Source of the DNA: Acidobacteriota bacterium
GTDB lineage: Bacteria; Acidobacteriota; Terriglobia; Acidiferrales; UBA7541
Length of the DNA stretch: 64,000 nucleotides
Direction of reading: 5' to 3'
Assembly (NCBI GenBank): GCA_013289855.1
Contig: JABCZD010000017.1
Coordinates: 30,487 to 94,486 of the forward strand
Part shown: one piece after another, positions 25,243 through 33,546 of the stretch
Position numbering within the stretch: the stretch's first letter is position 1
How the letters are laid out: every line of letters starts with the position of its first letter
The notes under the pieces: generated by a model
What the model saw: only the letters and a program-made list of their open reading frames with translations
What the model was told of the DNA's origin: nothing
The model's database searches: none
Translations under genes and position numbers: made by a program

Positions 25243-26532
25243 ATGCGCAAACTTTTGCCAGCCTTCGTCTGTTTTTTCCTGTTCGCATCCGTCGCCGCCG
25301 CCGCGCCCGGCGCGGTCCGCTGCGCCCACCTGCTCGACGTGCGCTCCGGCGAGATTCGCGACGACCAAACTATCGTCTTCGCCGCCGACGGCAACGTCAC
25401 CAGCGTCGGCCCCGCCAAATCAGCCGCGCTTCCCGCGAACGTCGTGCCCATCGAACTCACCGGCACGTGTTTGCCGGGCCTCATCGACGTGCACACGCAC
25501 GTCACGTTCAATCCGGAAGACGAAGGTTACGCGGGTCTCGGCGTTTCCATTCCGCGCGAAGCGATCACCGGCGTCAAGAACGCGCGCCTCACCCTACATG
25601 CGGGATTCACCACCATCCGCAACGTCGGTGCCAGCGGCTTCACCGACGTGGCGCTTCGTGACGCCATCAATGCCGGCGACGTCGAGGGTCCGCGCATGCA
25701 GGTCTCCGGCCCGCTCCTCGGCATCACCGGCGGGCATTGCGACGACAACCTCCTCCCGTACGAATATCACCACGTTGCCGAAGGCGTCGCCGACGGTCCG
25801 TGGGAGGCGCGCAAGAAAGTTCGCGAAGTCATCAAATATGGCGCTGACCTTATAAAGGTGTGCGCTTCCGGAGGCGTCCTCAGCAAAGGCGACCTGCCCG
25901 GCACGCCGCAATACACTCCCGAAGAACTGCAAGCCATCGCCGAAGAAGCCCACAAGCTCGGCCGCAAAGTGGCCGCGCACGCGCACGGCACGCAATCCAT
26001 CAAGGACTCCATCCGCGCCGGAATCGATTCCGTCGAGCACGCCAGCCTGATCGACGACGAAGGCATCGCCCTCGCCAAGCAGCACGGCACCTATCTGGTC
26101 TTCGATATCTACAACGACGATTTCATTCTTCAGGAAGGCGCCAAAGCCGGGATGCTGCCGGAATCCATCGAGAAAGAAAAAAAGCTCGGCCGCTTGCAAC
26201 GCGAAAATTTCCGCCACGCCTTCCAAAGCGGGGCGAAAATCGCCTTCGGCACCGACGCTGGCGTGTATCCACACGGCAACAACGCCAAGCAGTTCGCAAA
26301 AATGGTGGAATGGGGTATGCAGCCCATCGACGCCATCCGCGCCGCCACGCTCAGCGCCGCCGATCTGATGGGCTGGTCCGGCAAAGTAGGCGCGCTCGAG
26401 CCGGGCTACTACGCCGACATTATCGCGGTAGAAGGGAACAGCCCGCTAGCCGACGTCTCCGTCCTCGAATCCGTAAAATTCGTAATGAAGGGCGGCACCG
26501 TAGTCCGCAACGATCGCGCCGCGCAGAAATAA
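25243..26532 (+). CDS. Secreted amidohydrolase (imidazolonepropionase / Xaa-Pro dipeptidase-like)
   Basis: The 429-aa protein has a signal peptide (MRKLLPAFVCFFLFASVAAAA) and the metal-dependent amidohydrolase fold: HxH in LIDVHTHV, the carboxylated-Lys candidate in DLIKVCASGGV, His residues in VAAHAHG and SVEHAS, and the catalytic Asp in FGTDAGVYPHG. Such periplasmic members hydrolyse dipeptides or cyclic amides; the substrate is not predictable. The ATG at 25243 follows GAGGAGC; a TTG 12 nt upstream overlaps that site and is less likely. A 22-bp inverted repeat pair follows the stop. Confidence 0.9.
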   Translation: MRKLLPAFVCFFLFASVAAAAPGAVRCAHLLDVRSGEIRDDQTIVFAADGNVTSVGPAKSAALPANVVPIELTGTCLPGLIDVHTHVTFNPEDEGYAGLGVSIPREAITGVKNARLTLHAGFTTIRNVGASGFTDVALRDAINAGDVEGPRMQVSGPLLGITGGHCDDNLLPYEYHHVAEGVADGPWEARKKVREVIKYGADLIKVCASGGVLSKGDLPGTPQYTPEELQAIAEEAHKLGRKVAAHAHGTQSIKDSIRAGIDSVEHASLIDDEGIALAKQHGTYLVFDIYNDDFILQEGAKAGMLPESIEKEKKLGRLQRENFRHAFQSGAKIAFGTDAGVYPHGNNAKQFAKMVEWGMQPIDAIRAATLSAADLMGWSGKVGALEPGYYADIIAVEGNSPLADVSVLESVKFVMKGGTVVRNDRAAQK

Positions 26533-26556
26533 CAAGTAGCACAAGCACCGGCCCTT

Positions 26557-26631
26557 GTAGCACAGGCACTCTTGCCTGCGCGCGGTGATAGACAGGCCGC
26601 AAAACCGCACAGGCAAGAGTGCCTGTGCTAC
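26557..26631. repeat. Inverted pair of 22-bp repeats
   Basis: The arms at 26557-26578 and 26610-26631 are perfect reverse complements (each contains AGGCACTCTTGCCT) around a 31-nt loop. The structure lies between the convergent amidohydrolase and peroxiredoxin genes and looks like a REP-type dimer. Confidence 0.75.
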
Positions 26632-26645
26632 TAAAATCCGCAAAC

Positions 26646-26675
26646 CAAAGAAAAAGGGCCGACACCATCGGCCCT
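26646..26675 (-). terminator. Rho-independent terminator of the peroxiredoxin gene
   Basis: On the minus strand a GGGCCGA...TCGGCCC stem with a 5-nt loop is followed by TTTTTCTTT. It lies about 40 bp after the stop of the minus-strand peroxiredoxin gene. Confidence 0.8.
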
Positions 26676-26716
26676 AAATTCTTTGAACTCTCATTACTTC
26701 ATTACTTCGATTTTTC

Positions 26717-27190
26717 TTACGCCGTCGCCGCTTTTACCTGTTGTAGCGCCGCCGCAACTTCCTTCAGATCTGGGACCACCGGAATGTCATAATGTTTGAT
26801 CCACGCCACTTTCCCATCCTTGTTCACAATCACGATGGATCTCCCGGTGATGCCTTTCTCCGGCAGATACACGCCATACTTGTCCGACATCGCGCCACGC
26901 GGCTGAAAATCCGCCAGCAACGAATAGTGTATGCCCATTTTTTCCGCGTATGCCTTGTGCGACCATACGCTATCCACGCTTACGCCCAGCACTTCCGCGT
27001 CCAGCGTCTCAAACGCCTTCATCTCGTTCACAAAGCACGCATGCTCGCTGGTGCAGGTCGGGCTCCAATCCAGCGGGTAGAACATCAGCACCACATTTTT
27101 CTTCCCGGCAAAATCCGAAAGCTTCACTTCTTTCTGAGATTGATCCCGCAAGGTAAAATCCGGCGCAGCGCTTCCCACGGCAATGCTCAT
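26717..27190 (-). CDS. Peroxiredoxin (AhpC/TSA family, BCP/AhpE-like)
   Basis: The 157-aa cytoplasmic protein has the thioredoxin-fold opening GSAAPDFTLRDQ and the peroxidatic Cys C46 in PLDWSPTCTSEHACF, with a possible resolving Cys at C52. It should reduce hydrogen peroxide or organic peroxides with thioredoxin-like donors. The PxxxTxxC spacing is altered (PTCTSE instead of TxxCP), but Pro and Thr are present just ahead of Cys. The start at 27190 is fixed by AGGAGG 7 nt upstream. A good terminator follows. Confidence 0.92.
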   Translation of the reverse strand: MSIAVGSAAPDFTLRDQSQKEVKLSDFAGKKNVVLMFYPLDWSPTCTSEHACFVNEMKAFETLDAEVLGVSVDSVWSHKAYAEKMGIHYSLLADFQPRGAMSDKYGVYLPEKGITGRSIVIVNKDGKVAWIKHYDIPVVPDLKEVAAALQQVKAATA

Positions 27191-27333
27191 AACCATCCCT
27201 CCTGGCGATATAATCCGCTTCAAGAATACCATCCCCGCTAACCCATCTCCAGCAAGCCAAACTACCGCCAGCGCAGCGCAAAGCTGTTCCCATCGGCCAT
27301 GCCGTGCAGTACACTTTTCGTCAGGAGCCCGCC

Positions 27334-27609
27334 ATGAGCGTCGAAACCACGCGCCGCGCACCGCTCATGCCCCTCCGCCAGCTCGTCGACCGTTACCTCG
27401 TCCTCGCCGCCACCTTCAATACCCCGGTCGCACTATCCTCTTTCGGACTCGCCACTCCCGAAACCGAAAGTCTTTTCTCCAGTTACAACGAGGACTATCA
27501 CATCAGCCGTTTTTTCCAATTTTCCAATTCTGCCGGCACTTCCTACAACATCGACAACGAGCCCGCCACGCACATTGCCATCGCCGCGGAAATTAGCTCG
27601 ATTCTGTAG
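27334..27609 (+). CDS. Conserved-looking 91-aa hypothetical protein
   Basis: The frame from the ATG at 27334 encodes LRQLVDRYLVLAATFNTP, then LFSSYNEDYHISRFFQFSNS and a C-terminal HIAIAAEISSIL. There are no membrane segments or Cys. AGGAG precedes the start by several bases. The amino-acid makeup is protein-like, and the 3' end overlaps the convergent FUSC stop by 17 bp. No function is known. It is kept because of its ribosome binding site and composition. Confidence 0.55.
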   Translation: MSVETTRRAPLMPLRQLVDRYLVLAATFNTPVALSSFGLATPETESLFSSYNEDYHISRFFQFSNSAGTSYNIDNEPATHIAIAAEISSIL

Positions 27610-29857
27610 CCAGCGTCTTGCTGGCCGGTGACGATCGCTCGATCGCGCCGCGCACCCACTCTAAAACCTGTTCGCGCGCGGTATTCAAACTATTCGTAAG
27701 CCGGTCCGACTCCACGTTCACCAGCGCATAACGCTCGACGCGGCTGTCGCCCGATTCCACCAGACGATTGTGGTCGGCGCGCAAATCCGGAAACTCCTTG
27801 TCCGTCACGCGCTTCTCCCGCAGCGCTTCGGCCAGCAATGACAATGTTTTCTCCACGTCCGCGGCAAAAACTTTGAACTCTGGCCGCGGCGGTACGATCG
27901 CCGTCTGCAACCAACCTGCGTCCAGCGCCATGATGGAATGCACAAAACGATGCGTACTCGTCAGAAGAGCGTTCAGCCGGTTGATCTGCTTCGCTGTGGT
28001 CCTTGGTTCAGAGGCCAGGCGTTCCAGCGACGCTTCGAGGTTCGAGCGCGTCACCCGCGCCGTCATTCGCGTGCGGTCTAGTTCGCGCGGTTCGCAAATC
28101 TCCTGGCGCAGATACGCGTCGGCCAGGAGATGAAAATACCCGCGATACGCGTCCAGCATCTGCGCCAGGCGCTCGGACATCCGCGTCCGCTCCCAGGTCG
28201 GCCAGACCCAATACGCGAACAGCGCCAGCGCTCCGCCCGCCGCAGTGTTCCATCCGCGCGCCAGAATCACGTCCTTGGGAGAAATTCCCGCCACGGCAAT
28301 CAGCAAAACGATTAAGGCGCTCACCGCAATGGCCAAAATGCCGTAATTCGCAGGACCGGCCCAGCGCAACAAAAACGTAAATGCAAAAATCAGCAGAATT
28401 TGCGACGTCACCGTCAGCGGAAGCAAGTGAAACAATGTGGTGGCCAACAGTAATCCCGCGACGGTGCCGGCGATGCGCAACAGTCCGCGGCTGAACGTGG
28501 TGGTGAACTCCGGTTTCAGCACTAGCACAATCGTCATGGGCAGCCAGTACGAACGCCGCCAGTAAAATCCGCGGCCCAGCGCTTCTCCGATGGCCACCAT
28601 CACCGCGAGGCGGATCGCATGGCGAAACGCCGATGAATCCAGGCTAAGATTCGCGCGCAGCGTCTCCAGCCAGCCGCTGAACTGCAGGCGCAACGGCTGC
28701 GCGGCTTCGCGCTTATCAAAAGCCGCTTGTCCAGCGGGCGTGCTGTGCGCCGCCAGTTCCCTGGTCGCGCGCAGTTGCCCGGCAAGCGCGTCCATTTGGG
28801 AGACTGCGTCCTTCAAAACCGCCGCGAAAAATGGCGAGGGCGACGGCGCGGGTTCCGTCGCCAGTTTTTTGGAAAGGCTCGGAATCTCGACGGACGAATC
28901 TGCTCCGGTATCCGTCGCAGCGCCGGTCATCAGCGAATCTCTAATCGTGCGCAACGCGATTGCGGCGTGGCCCAGCGCCAGGTCGACGATTTCTACCGCA
29001 GCGTGCGCGTGGCTCTCGCGCTCCATGCGCAATCGCAAACGCGCCAGCATCAACAGTGACAGGCGAATGCGCTCCGCTTGATTCAACAGCGCCCGGTAGC
29101 GCACCGCATCGATATTGTCCTCGCCGTCCAGCGAAGAAAGGGCTTCCTGCGCACGGTCGCTTTCTTGGCTGGCGGCGGGAGTAGCGGTCGCGGTAAGCGG
29201 TGTCTCTGCCGTGCGCGCCAGCGTGGAGAAAAAATCCGCCAGCGCACGGCGCTCCGGTTCGTAGCGCCGCACCGGCCACAGCGCCACGCTTAGCGCGGTC
29301 TGAAGCAATCCGCCCCCGAGGGCCAGCACACCAGAAATCAGCGCCTGGCGCGGCGTCAAGGGATAGGCCGCATAAACCAAAAGCGTCACCAAGCTGATGG
29401 AACTCAGATCGCTGGCGGTCGTCCCCAGCGCCACAAGCATCCCTGCCGCAAACGCCCAGAGCGTCGCCACAATAATGGCCAGCGCCGCATGCGGTTCGGC
29501 GAGCCCGCCGGCGGTCACGCCAATCGCACAGAGCACCGAGGAACTAATCATGCGCTTGGCTCTTCGCGCGTAAGGATCGCTGCCGTCGGAAAAAGCCACG
29601 TTCAGCGCGGAGCTCGCCACCACCAATCCGCCGCGCGGCATGCCCAGCGCGAACCCACCGATTAGCGGCAACACCACGCCCGCCGCGTTGCGCAGTGCGC
29701 GATACGCGGACATTTTGCTGCTATCGAACTTGGTGAGCAGCCGCCAGAACGATTGCGCTGGAGTTGCGGATTCTTGCTTCTGCGCTGCTGCCGTCACAGC
29801 GGGCGCGGGTGGGTGGCTGACTGGCGGAATTTCGGCGGGCATGACGGCTCTCAGCAT
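27593..29857 (-). CDS. FUSC-family (fusaric-acid-resistance-like) inner-membrane protein
   Basis: The 754-aa protein has two membrane bundles of about six segments each (about residues 55-200 and 400-550), each followed by a long soluble helical region, which is the YccS/YhfK/FUSC layout. Family members act with HlyD-type adaptors in efflux of aromatic acids or toxins. No adaptor is adjacent. The start may be 29857 or the second Met at 29842. It is divergent from the RsbU-like gene across a short gap, where the base composition of the + strand changes. Confidence 0.88.
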   Translation of the reverse strand: MLRAVMPAEIPPVSHPPAPAVTAAAQKQESATPAQSFWRLLTKFDSSKMSAYRALRNAAGVVLPLIGGFALGMPRGGLVVASSALNVAFSDGSDPYARRAKRMISSSVLCAIGVTAGGLAEPHAALAIIVATLWAFAAGMLVALGTTASDLSSISLVTLLVYAAYPLTPRQALISGVLALGGGLLQTALSVALWPVRRYEPERRALADFFSTLARTAETPLTATATPAASQESDRAQEALSSLDGEDNIDAVRYRALLNQAERIRLSLLMLARLRLRMERESHAHAAVEIVDLALGHAAIALRTIRDSLMTGAATDTGADSSVEIPSLSKKLATEPAPSPSPFFAAVLKDAVSQMDALAGQLRATRELAAHSTPAGQAAFDKREAAQPLRLQFSGWLETLRANLSLDSSAFRHAIRLAVMVAIGEALGRGFYWRRSYWLPMTIVLVLKPEFTTTFSRGLLRIAGTVAGLLLATTLFHLLPLTVTSQILLIFAFTFLLRWAGPANYGILAIAVSALIVLLIAVAGISPKDVILARGWNTAAGGALALFAYWVWPTWERTRMSERLAQMLDAYRGYFHLLADAYLRQEICEPRELDRTRMTARVTRSNLEASLERLASEPRTTAKQINRLNALLTSTHRFVHSIMALDAGWLQTAIVPPRPEFKVFAADVEKTLSLLAEALREKRVTDKEFPDLRADHNRLVESGDSRVERYALVNVESDRLTNSLNTAREQVLEWVRGAIERSSPASKTLATESS

Positions 29858-30129
29858 AAGCGAGAGGCCTGCAATGGCGGTAATTTTTCCGCGCGCTGTT
29901 GATTTGTTTTTTCTGCTGATAAACGCCAGAACGCACGATTCAACCGCGCGCGTCGACCGCGCATGGCCAGAATGACCCAGAAAGGCGAAGATGCGTGTCT
30001 GAAGACCCGCGCTGCAAACACGCGCTGCGGAATCTTTACGGAACCCCTAAAGGCTTTGCAATGGCGCGGCGGGCTGCTAGGCTTACCAGCCATGTGCGGG
30101 TTAGAGTGCGGCTGGGAGAGGCCGCTGGT

Positions 30130-31968
30130 ATGAGCGACGGATCGAGCGGGACGAAAACGGCGGCGGTATTTCCGGAGTTGCTGGCGGGGGTGCGGCTGAT
30201 GGAGGGTCGCATGTCTGCCAACGAGCTGGCGATGCGCGTGGTACGCGCGGCGATGATGCAATTGGGAGTGGCTGCGGCGCGGTTGTGGCGCGTGGATGGC
30301 GGCCACGCGTCGGTGTGGGCGCTCGAAGGGGATTTTCCGCCGGTGCCGCTGGTGGCGTCGGTTGCGTCGGAAGATGCACACGTGGCCGAAGAGGCAGGCG
30401 TGGCAGAGGTTGCGCACGATATGGCAGACGCGGCGGAGGGAGTCCGTCCGGCGAGTTTGCGTGGCCCGGTGGTCTTGCAGGCAGAGGACCCGACGCTGTG
30501 GACCAGTCCGCTGGGCAGCGATGATTTTCGCGTGCGCGCGCTGGAGGTTCGCGGGGCGTGTGCGTTGACGGCGGAGGTGCGGGCGAAGCTCGATTATTTG
30601 GGGCGGTTCGCGGCGGTGGTGCTGGCGTTGGCGGAACGGCGCGGCGCGATGGAAGAGCTCTCGTGCATCGTGGAGGCGACGAAGCGGTTGAACTCCACGC
30701 TGGACCTGGGCGAACTGATTCACATTATTTTGCAGATTGCCACGCGGCAGACCGGTGCGGAGCGCGGCACGGTGTTTCTGGTGGACCGGGAACGCGAGGA
30801 GATCTGGTCGCTGGTGGGGCTGGGACTGGCGCAGCACGAGATTCGGCTGCCGATTACGAAAGGCATTGCGGGATGTGTGGCGCGGGAAGGCGTGGCGATT
30901 CGGCTGGAGAATGCTTACGACGATGCGCGATTCGAGCCGGAGGTCGACAAGCGATTGGGTTTCCGCACCGGACGCCTGCTGTGCTTGCCGATTCGGAATG
31001 AAGATGGCGTGATCGTGGGCGTGCTGCAGCTGCTGAATAAGAAGGAACCGTTCACGGAGGAAGACGAAGCGTTCATCGATACGCTTTCTATTCACGTGGC
31101 GATTGCGCTGGAGCGCGCGCAGTTGCACGCGGAACGCATCGAGAAAGAAAAACTGGAACGCGACCTGGAATTGGCGCGCGAAATTCAGGCGGGATTTTTG
31201 CCGGAAGCGCCGCCGGGTTTTGCGGGCGTTGAGATTGCAGTGTCGCACCGCGCGTCACAGCGCGTGGGCGGAGATTATTACGATTTTTTGTCCGTGCCGG
31301 TTGTTGATCCGTGCGCGGAAATTGGCGCGGCGGCGAAGGCCGAATCGAGCGCGGGAGCTGGCGGTACGTTGCGCGAAAATTTACTGATGGTGGTGGCGGA
31401 CGTGGAGGGCAAAGGCGCGGCGTCGGCGCTGGTGATGGCCAACGTGCAGGCGACGCTGCATGCGTTGGCGGATCGCGTGGAACCACTGGAAAAATTGCCG
31501 GCGACGATTAATCAGAAATTGCTGGATGGCGGGCGGGCGTCGGCGGCGGCGGGGCGCCACACAAAATATTTGAGTATGTTTCTGGGGCTGCTGGAGCACG
31601 GCGGGCGGAAGTTGCGTTACGTGAATGCGGGTCACGTGCCGCCGGCGCTGATTCGCGCCGATGGCACGGTTGAATATCTGGAACTCGGCGGAATGATCGT
31701 GGGATTGTTTCCGGGAGTGGAGTACGAGTGCGGCGTGGTGGAGTTGCGCGCCGGTGACGTGCTGGTGGCGTGCACGGATGGAATTACAGAGGCGATGGAT
31801 GTGGCGGGCAACGAGTTTGGCAAGCCAGAGTTGGCAGCGAGCGTGGCGGCGAAGCGGGAACGCGCGCCGCAGGAAATTTTGCGTGCGGTGATTGCGGAAG
31901 TAGAGAAACATTCTAAAGGCGGAATGTATGAAGATGACCGGATTTTGTTGGTGATGAAAGTGAACTGA
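30130..31968 (+). CDS. RsbU-type PP2C phosphatase with GAF domain
   Basis: The 612-aa protein has an N-terminal sensory region (about 15-165), a GAF domain (about 175-330; TLDLGELIHIILQIATRQTGAERGTVFLV), a coiled linker (ERIEKEKLERDLELAREIQAGFLPE) and a C-terminal SpoIIE/PP2C domain with the metal ligands in GGDYYDF, VADVEGKGAASALVMA and ACTDGITEA. It should dephosphorylate an anti-sigma-factor antagonist in a partner-switching pathway, but no antagonist or anti-sigma gene is in the window. The frame opens at 29995; ATG 30130 is preferred because GGGAGAGG lies 8 nt upstream. A terminator follows at 32021. Confidence 0.9.
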   Translation: MSDGSSGTKTAAVFPELLAGVRLMEGRMSANELAMRVVRAAMMQLGVAAARLWRVDGGHASVWALEGDFPPVPLVASVASEDAHVAEEAGVAEVAHDMADAAEGVRPASLRGPVVLQAEDPTLWTSPLGSDDFRVRALEVRGACALTAEVRAKLDYLGRFAAVVLALAERRGAMEELSCIVEATKRLNSTLDLGELIHIILQIATRQTGAERGTVFLVDREREEIWSLVGLGLAQHEIRLPITKGIAGCVAREGVAIRLENAYDDARFEPEVDKRLGFRTGRLLCLPIRNEDGVIVGVLQLLNKKEPFTEEDEAFIDTLSIHVAIALERAQLHAERIEKEKLERDLELAREIQAGFLPEAPPGFAGVEIAVSHRASQRVGGDYYDFLSVPVVDPCAEIGAAAKAESSAGAGGTLRENLLMVVADVEGKGAASALVMANVQATLHALADRVEPLEKLPATINQKLLDGGRASAAAGRHTKYLSMFLGLLEHGGRKLRYVNAGHVPPALIRADGTVEYLELGGMIVGLFPGVEYECGVVELRAGDVLVACTDGITEAMDVAGNEFGKPELAASVAAKRERAPQEILRAVIAEVEKHSKGGMYEDDRILLVMKVN

Positions 31969-33068
31969 AGCGCGCGCAATGTTTGCGTGTGAAGGCCAGA
32001 GAAAAAGAAGGACAAAGATAAAGTCCGTCGCGGCGGACTTTTTTGTTTTTGTGGCGTAGAAGTTGCAGCAGCGGCGGCAGCGGCGGCGGCAAAAAAAGCT
32101 AGGCAGCGGCGCTGGAATTCTTCGGGTTGGTAGCCGAGCGCGGCGGTGTGGAAAGCGTTGGGCACTTCCCACAATTCCTTGGGGCCGATGGCGGCGGCGT
32201 AGATGCGGCGCGTGTGCCGACAGGGCAGGGTGGTGTCCGCGCCGTCACAGATGACCAGCACGGGAAACGCGCGCGAGGCGACAGCTTTTTCCGGAGAGAC
32301 TTCGGACGCGGGAAATCCGGCGAGAGATTGTCCGCGGTAGATCATCATCCAGGCGCCGGGCGCGAAGAATGTTTTGCCGAGCAGCGGGTATTTTTGCAGG
32401 CCGGCGTAGTCGTAAGAGGCTTCGCGGAGAGATGCGAACGAAGCTTCGGCGACTACGGCTTCGATGCGCGGGTCGGCGCCGGCGGATTGCAGCGCGATGC
32501 CGGCGCCCATGGATTCGCCGAGGGCGAAGAGATGGAAGGGTTTCGATTGCTGCGGCGGAACGCTTCCCGGCGACAAGATCGTTGAATGCGTCTGAGCAGA
32601 GACATCGGCTGGCGCGCGTTCTGTAGAAATTAGTGCGTCGATGATGGCGGAGGTGTCGCGGCGTTCGAGCCAGCCGTAGGTGGCCATGGCGCCGTCGCTG
32701 GCGCCGTGGGCGCGGGCGTCCATCATCACGACGCTGTAACCGGCGCGGAGTAGCACGCATGCTTGGCCGACGCCGCCGACGCGATTGTCGGCTACGCCGT
32801 GGAACACGAGAACCCAGGAGCCGGTGGGATTTTGTGGACGAACTTTCCAGCCGCGCAGGGTGATGCCGTCTGGCGCGGTTACGGTGAAGTCTTCGCGCTG
32901 GGCGTGAACGGAGGCGAAGTCGGCGTCCGCTTCACGGATTAAATCCGGAGTGAGTTCGCGGCGCATGGGATGCAGGAAGGTTGGACCAGCGAGCCAGCCG
33001 CCAACTGCGGCAAGCAGCGGCGGAAAGAGGAGCAGGATTATGGCGACGCGAATTAGGCGGCGTTTCAT
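31632..33068 (-). CDS. Alpha/beta hydrolase (BAAT/dienelactone-hydrolase-like) with run-on C-terminus
   Basis: The first 330 residues form a complete hydrolase: an N-terminal membrane anchor (VAIILLLFPPLLAAVGGWLA), the oxyanion segment VLVFHGVADN, nucleophile Ser in GESMGAG, Asp in ICDGADTTLP and His in NAFHTAALG. A poly-Ala run follows (about 32070-32090) and the frame then continues about 140 residues antisense to the RsbU-like gene, through its terminator. That extension is low-complexity Ser/Pro/Thr and not family-like. The natural stop is probably lost, or the poly-Ala end is frameshifted. The start is Met at 33068. The substrate is unknown. Confidence 0.75.
   Translation of the reverse strand: MKRRLIRVAIILLLFPPLLAAVGGWLAGPTFLHPMRRELTPDLIREADADFASVHAQREDFTVTAPDGITLRGWKVRPQNPTGSWVLVFHGVADNRVGGVGQACVLLRAGYSVVMMDARAHGASDGAMATYGWLERRDTSAIIDALISTERAPADVSAQTHSTILSPGSVPPQQSKPFHLFALGESMGAGIALQSAGADPRIEAVVAEASFASLREASYDYAGLQKYPLLGKTFFAPGAWMMIYRGQSLAGFPASEVSPEKAVASRAFPVLVICDGADTTLPCRHTRRIYAAAIGPKELWEVPNAFHTAALGYQPEEFQRRCLAFFAAAAAAAAATSTPQKQKSPPRRTLSLSFFFSGLHTQTLRALQFTFITNKIRSSSYIPPLECFSTSAITARKISCGARSRFAATLAANSGLPNSLPATSIASVIPSVHATSTSPARNSTTPHSYSTPGNNPTIIPPSSRYSTVPSARISAGGT
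32021..32050 (+). terminator. Rho-independent terminator of the RsbU-like gene
   Basis: The stem AAGTCCG...CGGACTT (32021-32040, 6-nt loop) is followed by TTTTGTTTTT. It lies 52 bp after the phosphatase stop and inside the run-on part of the opposing hydrolase frame. Confidence 0.8.
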
Positions 33069-33174
33069 GGAATGCACTAATTATAGATACGAGAATTCGC
33101 GGCGCGACGTTCCGTCTAAATGCAGTTTCGCGAAATGACGAACTGAAAAGTACGGGAAGATTATCGCAAGGTCG

Positions 33175-33546
33175 TCACGGCCCGGTGTAATGGTTTTCGG
33201 AACGAAATGAAACGAGTTTGTCTTCGCGATCGAACTCGAAGGTGATGATAGTGTCGGTCCGAATGATGTTAAATGTTTCTACAACCCGATAGATGGCGAT
33301 GACGTCGCTTCCTTGATTGTAGGTTTCCCATCCACGGCTCTTGCAGTATGCAATGACATTCGATTTGTCAGTGCCGGTGCGCAGCGTCGCGGCGATCTCG
33401 CGGTCAACTTTAAAGTGCGTCGGGACGCTGGGTTGGCGTGCGCGAAACAGCGCGCCTGGCACGGCGAAGAGCACGATGGCGACCGCCGAAGCCGCCGCAA
33501 CCACGAGCACGCGGAGCGCGACTCGACGGAATTTTGATTTGCTCAT
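33175..33546 (-). CDS. Hypothetical membrane-anchored protein coupled to the ABC permease
   Basis: The 123-aa product has a basic N-terminus, one membrane segment (ALRVLVVAAASAVAIVLFAVPGALF) and a small soluble domain (about 45-123) ending ITFEFDREDKLVSFRSENHYTGP, a fold reminiscent of small outer-membrane-assembly-type lipoproteins but without a lipobox. Its ATG overlaps the permease stop (ATGA, 33543-33546), so the two are translationally coupled. An accessory role in the exporter is possible. A longer open frame on the same strand reads out-of-frame permease and is not used. Confidence 0.75.
   Translation of the reverse strand: MSKSKFRRVALRVLVVAAASAVAIVLFAVPGALFRARQPSVPTHFKVDREIAATLRTGTDKSNVIAYCKSRGWETYNQGSDVIAIYRVVETFNIIRTDTIITFEFDREDKLVSFRSENHYTGP

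Noticed and set aside
29851..31248. 465-aa Arg/His/Gln-rich frame antisense to the RsbU-like gene
   Set aside because: Its composition is that of antisense reading through GC-rich codons; the + strand gene has clear GAF and PP2C motifs.
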